Assembly (NCBI GenBank): GCA_003427395.1
Contig: BFEA01000825.1
Coordinates: 83,051 to 106,714, forward strand
Source: Chara braunii
Lineage: Eukaryota; Streptophyta; Charophyceae; Charales; Characeae
Direction: 5' to 3'
Length of the DNA stretch: 23,664 nt
How positions within the stretch are numbered: the stretch's first letter is position 1; each line of letters starts with the position of its first letter. Shown one piece after another: positions 11,701 through 20,189 of the stretch. A model generated the notes under the pieces. It was not told where the DNA came from. It saw only the letters and a program-made list of their open reading frames with translations, and did not search any database. Position numbers and translations under genes: made by a program.

Positions 11701-11842
11701 AAAATCTAAGAACAAAGGTAAAATAAAAACACACATCCTTGACTCGGATATGTACAGTCTCGAATCAATCTCAACCACCTCTACTGCCATGACTATCAAT
11801 GGGTAGGCAAACCAGTCCCTACTCAATCATCTCCTCCTTGTT
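5780..11842. other. About 6 kb of element interior with nothing recognisable
   Basis: I read the longer open frames on both strands here, including those at 8368-8682 (minus), 9313-9783 (plus) and 11120-11488 (plus). None has a motif, domain or composition I can tie to a family. About 7430-8300 is pyrimidine-rich on the plus strand. A TATA-like CTATAAAAGG lies at 7390-7399 on the plus strand with no gene after it. No tRNA, internal LTR pair or CRISPR is visible. Diverged non-coding transposon DNA, or a nested non-autonomous insertion, is the simplest reading. Confidence 0.5.
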
Positions 11843-14421
11843 CTACATGTACAACTGAGCCCTGCCCCCATCAACTGATCGCTCTACCACTCGCTCGTGT
11901 CTATCATACATCTTTCCTCCACTTTATGTGACCTTTCGTGCTGCCTTGTCTTTGAGAAACTTAGGACACTCAGGGGCCCAATGCATGCCATCTCTGCAGA
12001 AAAAACAAAACTGATCAACCTTTCCCTTGAACTTCTTCTTCCTTGGTTGTGGTGAAGGTGATGAGGGGAGCCCTGCTACCTCATTGACGACCTCCTGCTG
12101 CTCTGATCCAGGGGCCTGACCCCTAGAACTAGATCCGGTAGCCCAAGATCCAGTCCACTCCTCAATTCGCCTATCTATGGGACGTACTCGGGGGTATCTA
12201 ACCTCTGAGGTCTGCTCTCATGCATCTCTCCCGTCAGGACCATTGACACCTCCTCACGAACTGCCTCCACCCTTCGGTCGGGTATAGGTGTACTCACCCC
12301 CTCCTGCATAGTGCCGAGTGCTTCCAAGAGCACATCCATAGACCCTTTTGTTGATCCCTGAGCAGACTCACTTTCTTCGGCTGACACTGGCAAGGACTCC
12401 GCTACTGACTCTTGAGAGGCTATAGGCTGACTGGCAAGCTCTGTAGGCGTCTTGAACTCAAAGGCCTCCTTTTCTGCCTCCCTTTTCGTCCTTGCCTCCT
12501 CTGGCTCCAGGATGACCTTCCCAATGGATAACTCATCGGAAGGCCCTGTCGTAGACCTCTGTCCAAAAAGTCCCTGCACCACCTCACCCTAGATGTCATA
12601 GTGACGACTCTAAGTCCAATCTACCACCGTGGTAGATATCTCTCTCTCAATCCTCGCCGCCATATCCTGAAGTTGCTGTCTCATGGCCTGCATGGTGCTG
12701 GTCTGGCTAGCCATCTGTGCCCTGAGCTCTCGGACCTCCGCCCCAAATGCCTCCAAACGCACAGTTAGGTTTACTTCCTTTGACTTCTTTCCAACTAGAT
12801 CATCTTCCAATATCAAGTAGCTTTGGAACGAGGTCTTAACTAGAAAGTGGAGTCTCCGGTCCAAGTTTTCGTCCATCGCTCTCGATGTATCGGGTTCTGC
12901 TCTCACTTACCCTCCCAATCCCTTCAGGTCCTCCCTCGTGGTGCGGGGTGTCCTCCAACTCTCTGTCCCCAATAATCCTCCCACATCTCAGTGGCACTGA
13001 GTGCCTTAGGCTGCATATCCGGTGGCTGGTCTGGGAGAGCTCTGGTTGCCCCCAACCTCTCCCTTTCCTGCCATATCTCATCCAGACGCTTACCCGTTCT
13101 GGCCCGCTTCTCCTCAACCGTCTCTCCTGGAGGTGCCCTCATTCCTGTCCTGCGAACTTCCCTCACTGGGACCTCAACCCTCGCCTCTCTCTCCGCGTGG
13201 GGTGGCTCCTACAGTGGCTCAGTAGGTGCAAGCTCTCCGATATCAGGGTATTCCTGGGCATATGCTGCCAGATGTCTGTTGACAAAATCATGGGCCTCAC
13301 TCCTCCAATCTGCCCTCTGTCGCTCCATCTCCTCTCTTACCCTAGGTGAAAAGGTCATATCTGGAGGAAATGATGGGATCTCTCGAGACTGAAGCCCCTC
13401 CTTGGCCTCATGTGTACCCTCTGGCTCTGGCTCAAGTCCTGCTCTGGAGCAGGCGTCTGAGGAGGAGTATCCTCCCCCACCTCAATTACATCCTTGGCAC
13501 ACTGCTCAACCCGGACCCCCGACTCTGCCTCTCACCCCTGTCTCTGAGCCTCCTCCATCGGTACATTCCCAGCTGGCTCACCACACCCCACGTCTGTCTG
13601 TGGACCCTCCAGTGTGAAACATCCAAATGTGCCTCCAAACTCTGTAGTGGTCCTCCCAGTGGTGCCATCTCCTCTATACTTGGCGCACATGGCAGAGACT
13701 CTCATAGCTCTCCCTCGGTGTAGCGCTGAAATATCACTGGTCCAAGCCCACACTCGGGGTACACCCCCTGCTCCTTAGCACGTGGTGACGACTCCTCATC
13801 TCGCCTAGCGAGCGCCTTTCGTCCTCCTCGAGTTGGGATAGCCTCCCTAGGCTCAGGGTCCCTCTGCCTCTTACTCCTTTGTCTCCTTTCGACCCTGGGC
13901 TGGGGTGGCTCCTGCTCTGGCCGCCGAAATGCCTCTTTCATACGTGCTCTGCAGCCCTCCCAATCTCGAGCCCTGTCTTGGATCTGCTTGGTCAATGGTT
14001 TCTCAGCCTTTCTGCTCCATAGAGGTAGCGTTTGCACCCACTCATCCCTCAATATGCCATGTTCGTGCATGAATCAATCGAAAACAAGGATAAACTCCTC
14101 CACGGGCACGCCATCTGACCTCACTGGTGAAGGCCTCAATCCCTGCATCCTCACCTCTACCTCTTGCCAAGTCTGAGCCTCCCAGCGGATCCGCGCGATG
14201 GGCTCCTCAAATCGACCTGCTCCTCTCAATCTTCGTATCATTTCTGATACGGTCCATCCCCTCTGTCTCGCAAAACCCTGGAAGTTGTTGAGAAAGAGCT
14301 TTGTATCCCCATCGTCGTATATAGGCGTGTGCTCCCTCGTATAAGACCCATGCCGCCCATATCCTCATGATGCCCCTAATTATTTTTGTGGTGGCCGTGT
14401 CCCCCTCCCTCCTCTCGACAT
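11843..14421 (-). pseudogene. Second gag-like ORF with CCHC zinc knuckle, broken
   Basis: Read on the minus strand, this begins with an ATG at 14421 (MSRGGRGTRPP) and runs about 2.6 kb. Segments in order: an N-terminal region with TPIYDDGD and GWTVSEMIRRLRGAGRFE (about 14190-14330), a charged linker (13702-14070), a region opening PPDMTFSPRVREEMERQR (about 13350), acidic and coiled-coil-like stretches with LRAQMASQTSTMQAMRQQLQ (about 12660-12730), a Glu/Ser-rich part (12175-12582) and a C-terminal knuckle CFFCRDGMHWAPEC (11966-12007, CX2CX4HX4C). The last segment ends at a TAG at 11843. At least three in-frame stops interrupt the first 120 codons, and several frameshifts follow. CCHC knuckles bind nucleic acid in retroelement Gag. 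The piece sits about 200 bp past the integrase stop on the same strand, and no pol follows it. It is either an extra ORF of this element or the remnant of a nested one. Confidence 0.75.
11966..12007 (-). other. CCHC zinc-knuckle codons of the second gag-like ORF
   Basis: The minus-strand codons read C-F-F-C-R-D-G-M-H-W-A-P-E-C, an exact CX2CX4HX4C motif, with the basic stretch KFKGKVDQF just before it. The motif is intact although the ORF around it is broken, and a stop codon lies about 17 codons further on. Confidence 0.85.
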
Positions 14422-14617
14422 GATTGTCTTCGTAAAGTTAGACCTGCACAACAGGCGAAGGAGACGACAAACACACAAAGGGGTAAGCAAACAGGCGAAT
14501 ATCGTAACTTGGGTCGAATCAAACACACACATCTTGCTCATGCATCCTATCTTCCTCGATCCCCTTTGAGACTTAACTATGACACTTACTATCTAGATGA
14601 GGTCCTATTTAGAGTAC
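14422..14617. other. Spacer between the integrase stop and the second gag-like ATG
   Basis: This is about 196 bp between the TGA that ends the integrase fragment and the MSRGG start. It is too short for an LTR of the size seen here, and I see none. That argues against a complete element inserted immediately after pol. Confidence 0.5.
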
Positions 14618-15165
14618 TCATTGTGCCACAAACTTTTTCAATCTTGTTCTTGACACTCAGTCCTTCCATTCCGTGCCATTTAACTCTTCAATTTGGTAGG
14701 CTCCAAAATCTCCATATCACACAATCCGATATGGCCCTAGCCATCGTTTGTCAAGCTTCCTAGACCACTGCTTCTCTAGAGATGACTTGTATAGCAGTAC
14801 GACATCTCCCACTGCCAAAGGTGCCTTTCGCACGAGCGCCAACTGATCCCATCAAGCCTTGTCTTCCATACGGCTCCTCTCCTCCTGGTTAGACGTCTGT
14901 TGAATCCTTTCCTCAATGACTCATACTTGCCGTGCCTGAATATCGAGCAGTTCCTCAAATGAGAGGTTGGTTTCCAGATCCTGACATCTCCAAGTCTTTA
15001 GAAAGCTCTCAATAAGAAATGCGGCGTGCCTTCCATGCCACAATGTGACAAACACATATTTGGTGTTTTTTTTTTATAGTGACATTCTCGACAAAGAAAG
15101 GTTGTCCTTAAGTATCGAGGCCACTGATTGGGCCTACCCTCTGTCCATTCAGCAAGGAGGTTCGT
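14618..15165 (-). pseudogene. Ty3/gypsy integrase C-terminal fragment
   Basis: Reading across frameshifts on the minus strand gives AEWTEGRPNQWPRYLR (about 15110-15150), then FVTLWHGRHAAFLIESF, then LSFEELLDIQARQ, then the most conserved part APLAVGDVVLLYKSSLEKQW and KLDKRWLGPYRI, and finally AYQIEELNGTEWKD and RTRLKKFVAQ before a TGA at 14618. The DVVLL, KL-RW-GPY and LKKF features match the GPY/F-type C-terminal module of Ty3/gypsy integrases, which act on the element's own cDNA during insertion. The zinc-binding HHCC domain is absent and I could not see the DDE catalytic core. Several stops and frame changes make it non-functional. The order RT then integrase on the minus strand fixes the element's orientation. 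Confidence 0.8.
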
Positions 15166-15195
15166 GATGATACTGTGCATCGAGTGAAATGATAT

Positions 15196-15676
15196 TGGTC
15201 ACTCGATAATCTTGTCTGTCTTCTTCACATCCGGATGACAACCATTCTCGTTATAGACGAACCCGAAGATGGTAACCTTTGTCATGCAATGTCAGGATTT
15301 GGCCTCACTCGCCGTAAGATTATGTTCTTCTAGTAAACTCAGGACTTTATCAAGGTCTTGAACATGCTTTTAAACAAAACACCTTATTCCAGACATAACT
15401 TCATCTTCTTCCTTCTCTTTCGACCCTTTCACTACCAAGTCATCGATATATGGTTGGGTGATATGTGGACTGACGGTCTGCAATTTCTGCGCATGACTCA
15501 GATAATTCGTCCGCGTTTGGCAATTCTCCCACATCTCGCACGGTTACAAGGTTTAATCGCTGTAAATCCTGCATCCATCGTAGCGTCTCATTAGGCTTGA
15601 TAAAGCAAAACCACAGGGATGTATGTGGTCCCCTGGAGTAGTCGGCAACGTGCGTCCACGTTTTGCCATCTACCAC
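15196..15676 (-). pseudogene. Reverse transcriptase fragment of Ty3/gypsy pol, internally deleted
   Basis: The minus-strand frame at 15440-15676 contains KPNETLRWMQDLQRLN, VTVRDVGELPNADELSESCA, the usual early part of a Ty3/gypsy RT. The frame then changes directly into QPYIDDLVVKGSKEKEED, whose YIDD (15439-15450) is the catalytic YxDD box. A further frame gives KHVQDLDKVLSLLEEHNLTA, then VTIFGFVYNENG and HPDVKKTDKIIE. The next codon is TGA where a Trp is expected. The roughly 60 residues that usually separate the LPNADELSES block from YxDD are missing, and RNase H is not seen. RT copies element RNA into cDNA. This copy cannot do so. Confidence 0.85.
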
Positions 15677-15719
15677 TTTCTTCTCTTCGTCAAGATTAGG
15701 GTATCGCGCGCCTCTTAAG

Positions 15720-16310
15720 TTCTATGGTTCGTACGATATGGTATGGATCCGGATTATTGGAATCTTGTCCACGTTTAACCTTCCGCATTGATCGTCATCG
15801 AAGGCGTAAGCGAGATGCCTCTTCTTCATTAACTCCACCAATAAAACCTTCTCCTGGGGCAAAAGGAAACCATGTTCCCACGTTATCAACTTTTTATTCT
15901 CGTTGTTGATACGACATGGCCATTCGCCGCTTGTTCCCGCATCTGCCGTATTAACCCTCGTTCCCGCTCATAGTGAGCTTCTTCATCTTCTGTGACAAGA
16001 ACGGGAACTGGGCGACACTTTTTGTCTATTGTCTTGTACCACCTTTGGGAACCCTGCTTGAACCGTCCCCTAAAAAAGACCAACTTACATTTTGCAGTTG
16101 GGTCACCGCAGGGTCCCTCCTCCCTTCTGAAAACCGACAGATTAATTTCACTTCTTCCACTTGAGGGTTTTTCAATACTTATTTTCTGAACGCCCGAATA
16201 GCCTCCGGATCTGTGATTTCGTGGGCTGCCACCAAATCCTTATTGCAACCGATCTTATTTTTTGACATATCCATCGTGTGTTTTCACATGTTAAAGGGGA
16301 CCATACCCAA
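15720..16310 (-). pseudogene. Pre-RT part of pol, broken
   Basis: The minus strand reads DPEAIRAFRK, a stop, then VLKNPQVEEVKLICRFSEGR, then in another frame VFFRGRFKQGSQRWYKTIDK and RPVPVLVTEDEEAHYERERG (the latter within 15886-16083). Below 15886 only scattered pieces such as DPYHIVRTIEL remain before RT starts. The position between gag and RT suggests the protease-to-RT linker. I cannot point to a protease active site (DT/SG). Assignment rests on context and on charge pattern, not on a catalytic motif. Confidence 0.55.
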
Positions 16311-16324
16311 ATTGATTATAACTT

Positions 16325-16686
16325 GGAAGAAAGTAATCGAATTGCTAGATCAAGCGATATATCTTGATTTCGACTGGTAATGCAACGATCATCTTTTACT
16401 ATACAGTCTGCTAGAATACGACCAATTAATTTTTGTTGCACATATAGATAGATATTCATTTTCGATTCTTCTATAAAAGGTTGAATTGAAATACAATTAT
16501 TAGTTTTACAATCAGTTTTCCGCACTACTATATGTTGAGCAACGTCTACTAATCTTCTAGTAAGGTATCCTGAATCCGAAGTTCTTATTGCAATATCTAC
16601 AACACCTTTTCTTGCACCATAACAAGATATAATATATTCTGCTAAAGAAAGTCCCTCTCTAAAATTACTTTGAATAGGTAAATCGG
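16325..16686 (-). pseudogene. rpoC2: Plastid rpoC2 fragment in nuclear DNA (NUPT)
   Basis: The minus strand is open without a stop across about 120 codons. It contains [70 protein letters not shown] and [10 protein letters not shown]. This is the well-conserved beta'' subunit of plastid-encoded RNA polymerase, which normally works in the chloroplast. Only an internal slice is present, with no start or end of the gene. Outside both edges similarity stops abruptly and retrotransposon sequence resumes, so it is an insertion in the gag-pol region. It is clearly more AT-rich than its flanks, as plastid DNA would be. The uninterrupted frame suggests a fairly recent transfer. Edges are good to about 10 bp. 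Confidence 0.92.
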
Positions 16687-16689
16687 CAC

Positions 16690-17143
16690 CTTAGCCCCTC
16701 CTTCCTCCTCCGGTTCTTCCAGAAGCCTTCGCCGGTCGTTCTCAGATTCTTCAATTGTGAACGAGTCGGGGTTGGATTGATTCCTTATACTCCTGGGTCC
16801 GGTGTTCCGACAGGTGACAACTTCATAGTTCCAGATCATCGTGTCATCGTGCTTATTGAAGACCAGGGAAAACCTTGGGAAGATCGACCTTCCATTTCTT
16901 TACCTCCTCGCACATTTCTACTAGCTTGTGCTGGTATGTTCCCATCTTTCCCCACAAGTCTTCCATCTTGGCCAGGAGGACCGACATAAACTTCATTCCT
17001 CCTTCCAAGCCCTCCTCGTCTGATTCAATGACTATGGGTTCTTCCTTTATAATGCCCGCCTGTAGCCATTGAGTTAGCTCTTCACCACTTTCCACCTCTT
17101 CCACCCTTATTGGTGGGTCCTCCTCTTGCCACAACCAGAACAT
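16690..17143 (-). pseudogene. Gag-pol spacer region of the element
   Basis: A minus-strand frame at 16853-17143 carries an acidic stretch (EEPIVIESDEEGLEGG) and then a helical, charged segment (SVLLAKMEDLWGKM, KLVEMCEEVKKWKVDLPKV). A second piece, from 16839 down to about 16690, contains SFTIEESENDRRRLLEEPEE. The first frame overlaps the end of gag 1 (17107-17143) in another phase, so the junction is either a frameshift mutation or a programmed one now decayed. The function of this acidic region is unknown to me. Confidence 0.5.
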
Positions 17144-18621
17144 GGCGGGTGGTGTCTTTGGGTTGATGTCACCCCAAACTGATCATCTATATCACCCTTT
17201 ATCTTTGAAGATATCAGTCCGTCTCTCTCATCGTCTCGCCTCTGTTGGCAGCAACGCAAAGTGTGACCTTGTTTGTCGCAATGTCGACAAATAGCGTTCC
17301 GCCAATTGAAGCGAGGCCTCCCATACCCTTGACCCCTTTTCTGGCTACCTTGACCACCCTGGTCCTGATTACCCTGGTTCTTCCATTGACCACCTCGGCC
17401 TCCACCATTCCTACCTCTTCCTCTTCCGCCGCCCCTGCCTCCATTCCCTTGATTACCTTGTCCTTGATTCCCTCCTTCATCCATGCTAGCTTGCGAATCT
17501 TGTTGAGCAGGCGGTGGAGGTGATGTCGTTGGCTGGGCTTGAACTGCTGGATAGCTTGGCGGTGCTACACTCGCTGGAGGCCCCGAATAAGGTACTACCT
17601 GACCAGGCGTAACTTGACGACCTGTTCCCCATGGCACATAGGGGCCAAATATAGGTCAGGGGCCCACTGAACCATAGGGCAGACATTGTCCATATGATGG
17701 TGGCCCTGCTTGTTACGGCCCTGTGCTGGTTGTCGGTGCTGCTATATTTGGCGAGGTTGCTGCCAATGCTTGAGGCGCTTGCCCTTTCCCGGAACCTTGC
17801 CCCCTTTGTGTCAAATTGCACTGCTTACCCTGCGCCTTTAGAAGGTGTTGGGGCACTGACTCCTCGTCCCATTCTTCCTGGGCAACCTCCTCCACTATCG
17901 ATTCCTTTCCTTTTCCCTGAACCGTGGTCACCACCTTTTTCGGCACTACGGGGTCCTTTCCATAGCCCAGCTCCGCAAGCACATCCGTGATGATTCGCTT
18001 TACTCCTGGAGTCTCCGTAGCGGTCGCATCACGCTCCTTCCGCTTTTGCTTGTGAACGCGCATCTGGAATTGGTGGACCTGGTCCACATCGCCTTTCTCC
18101 ACCCATTTATCAATCGTGGCCCAGGTAAGTTTTTCGCTGCCCCCACCTCGCTTCGTCAACTCCTGGGCTTCTCAAGAATTGAACATTCCCAGGAAAATGG
18201 CACATTGTTCCTCTTATGAAGTCCTTGGGACCTTCCTCACCTTCTTCTTGAATTCTTCAGCAAGAGCCCCGACGGTGGTGAAATCGTCCCTGTTCATTGC
18301 CTCCAAGCCCGCTGTCGTCAGCAGACCATTCCCCAATTTGAACTTCCTTTGCATACCATCCTTGAACCTCACCCAACTGTCATTCGCTGCCGCTATGACC
18401 TTGTTCACTTCCTTGTGAAGTCCATGGTATACGTACTTCATAATGCATTGGAACTTCACTGCATCTGCTACACCTACCATTGCCTGCTCAACCAGTTCCA
18501 TCCAATCAGAGACCCGCTCCGCTTTAAACAGAAAGGTCTCAACCTTGGGAATGTTGCTCTGCGCAACCAAGTCATCGATCATCAGCTTGTTTCCCACACC
18601 ATCAGCTACGTCTTCCGCCAT
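17107..18621 (-). pseudogene. gag: gag (first), with CCHC zinc knuckle, broken
   Basis: The minus-strand ORF starts at an ATG at 18621 (MAEDVADGVGNKLMIDD), about 480 bp past the primer-binding site. The first 135 codons hold a Gag-like region with KVETFLFKAERVSDWMELVE and FKLGNGLLTTAGLEAMN, resembling the retrotransposon gag core. A stop near 18214 and a second stop before 18159 interrupt the frame. The middle part (17713-18159) is charged and contains GVKRIITDVLAELGYGKDPV. The last part (17107-17637) is Pro/Gln-rich, then Gly/Arg/Asn/Gln-rich, and ends with CRHCDKQGHTLRCC (17248-17289), which satisfies CX2CX4HX4C. Gag forms the particle and packages RNA. With at least three in-frame stops this copy is dead. 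Its sequence is unlike the second gag-like ORF downstream. Confidence 0.85.
17248..17289 (-). other. CCHC zinc-knuckle codons of the first gag
   Basis: The minus-strand codons read C-R-H-C-D-K-Q-G-H-T-L-R-C-C. Cysteines 1 and 4, the histidine at 9 and the cysteine at 14 give CX2CX4HX4C. A Gly/Arg-rich stretch precedes it, as is common in nucleocapsid-type regions. Confidence 0.85.
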
Positions 18622-19099
18622 CTCAGCTGATCTCCTGATTCAACCGTCCCTGTTAAGAAGGAGTAATACTTTATTCAACATGCCAACCTATCATCATGCT
18701 AACCTCATTTCCTACTCATTCATACTACGCTCCAAAAACTTCTCTGATACCGCATCTTTCTCACCTAGACCTACCTTCGTTTTCATTACAAAACTTCGTT
18801 CTTATTCTAAACGAACATAGCCTCTTAGTCCTTGCAAGCTCTATAATAGTTAAACAGACAACCAATCAAGTCAAGTAATAACAATTCATTAGCAATATTG
18901 ACTTATTTAGATCATTATCCCACCCTTAACCCGAGTCCGATCTTTGAAGGCTACTGAGTTTTCAAACATTTTCAACCAATAGTCAAGATATCAAGTAATT
19001 AACTTTACAAGCTTAAAAAGAACCCTCTCATTTTGCCTATTTCTCACTATACCCAAACCCGAATGTCATTACACAAAGGACAACGGTAGGTAACCGTCA
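18622..19099 (-). other. 5' leader of the retrotransposon
   Basis: This is about 480 bp between the primer-binding site and the gag ATG. No coding is seen on the minus strand. A packaging signal would be expected here, but I cannot point to a specific structure. Confidence 0.55.
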
Positions 19100-19117
19100 T
19101 CCCCAACAACGGCGCCA
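19100..19117 (-). promoter_or_regulatory. Primer-binding site (TGGCGCC type)
   Basis: On the minus strand TGGCGCCGTTGTTGGGGA starts two bases after the LTR end (...CGACA). Starting with TGG and complementing a tRNA 3' CCA end is the rule for LTR elements. From memory this sequence type resembles sites matched to tRNA-Asp in some plant Ty3/gypsy elements. The exact tRNA was not verified. Confidence 0.8.
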
Positions 19118-19119
19118 CC

Positions 19120-20189
19120 TGTCGAGCGCATCGGTCCCACAGGGGGACCCTTCCGGCCACGTCACGCAAGAGTTGGTCAATATCGCGATACAAATGGAAC
19201 TTCCGCAGCCGCTCCGGTCGAGTGCGTCAGCCATACCTCTCGTGAACCCCTACAACAGGATAGGGCTTACGCGAGGTACAACTTACCTCGACCTGCGGGA
19301 GCTGTCACCTCCCTTCGGTGGGCGTATCCCCGCCGAGCTACTAGCCCACAATACGAAAGTTAATCATTTGCAATCGCAGAGGTGAGCCAACCGATGACAT
19401 TTTTGGTACGTTGTAGCATTGGGGGTACGTGTGGTCCCACGCCTCTATCGGACCCCTACACGAACCGACGCATTGGGGGGCTGAAGTCCCAAGCGCGACT
19501 CTTCATCGACCGACTAGGACGAATCTCACTCACCACGCATTACACCACACTTTTAAAACATAAAATTAAAAACACACTCAAACAGAACACAATAACACTC
19601 CTGGTCCCTTCAGTATCCAACCCATAACCTTTCGATGCGGAAATCGGCTAGGCGATGCGTGTGAGACTTAATATAAAACCGTGCGGACGCATGAACTTCT
19701 CGTATCGACTAGCAATGCAAGTTTACGCAGGCGGTTGCAATGATGGCGTATTATGTAGTACCCATAATCATGCGTTCCTCGATAACCTCGAGGGTCGCGT
19801 TTGACACTAAAGTGTCAACTGACACGCGCCTTAAGGGGTTAATCTCTCGGCGCTAGACAACCGCCAAGGGCGGTTGAGAACCACACCCTCTTTTGTGCCC
19901 TGCAGAGAGTAGGTGGTACACAGGTTCATACCTGTGGTGGCAGTCGTTTTTTATCGCCCTGGAGACCAACTCCATCATCTTGGGCCTGAAGAAAAGTCAA
20001 GGGGTTTGACTTTGACAGCTGCCACGGACAACAACGTCCAACTATCAAAACTCTTAAAAGCAAAAGGTAAAAAAGGATCTCTCTTTTCTCTCGAAACAAT
20101 AATATGTTTAAACTTTACGCACCGTCACAGTAGGTTGCGCGAATGGTCAAGGTATATGTATGTACATATATAAGAAGGGGTATATAATA
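19120..20189 (-). repeat. 5' LTR (right copy, 1070 bp)
   Basis: This is a direct repeat of 1257-2128, starting TGTCGAGCGCATCGG and ending GGGTATATAATA on the plus strand. On the element strand it therefore begins TATTATATACCCC and ends CGACA. The CA end is canonical. The TA start is not. About 199 bp near its left end (about 19143-19342) have no counterpart in the left LTR. TATA-like strings occur on the element strand near its start and near 19673 (TTTATATTAA), but I cannot place the promoter. Confidence 0.88.

Larger units (their letters stand above)
1257..20189 (-). mobile_element. Degenerate Ty3/gypsy-type LTR retrotransposon, about 18.9 kb
   Basis: Two direct repeats (1257-2128 and 19120-20189) bracket the element. 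Orientation is minus: the primer-binding site adjoins the right repeat, and gag, RT and integrase fragments follow it in that order on the minus strand. RT before integrase is the Ty3/gypsy order. The interior holds gag 1, a broken pol with a plastid DNA insertion, a second gag-like ORF, and about 9.7 kb of non-coding DNA with structured repeats near the 3' LTR. The LTRs differ by about 13% in a hand count of roughly 265 aligned bases, mostly transitions, so the insertion is old. I found neither a matching target-site duplication nor a convincing polypurine tract. The length is large, and nested insertions may have inflated it. Confidence 0.85.

Noticed and set aside
12885-13723. Long plus-strand open frames
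   Set aside because: They are antisense shadows of the second gag-like ORF on the minus strand.
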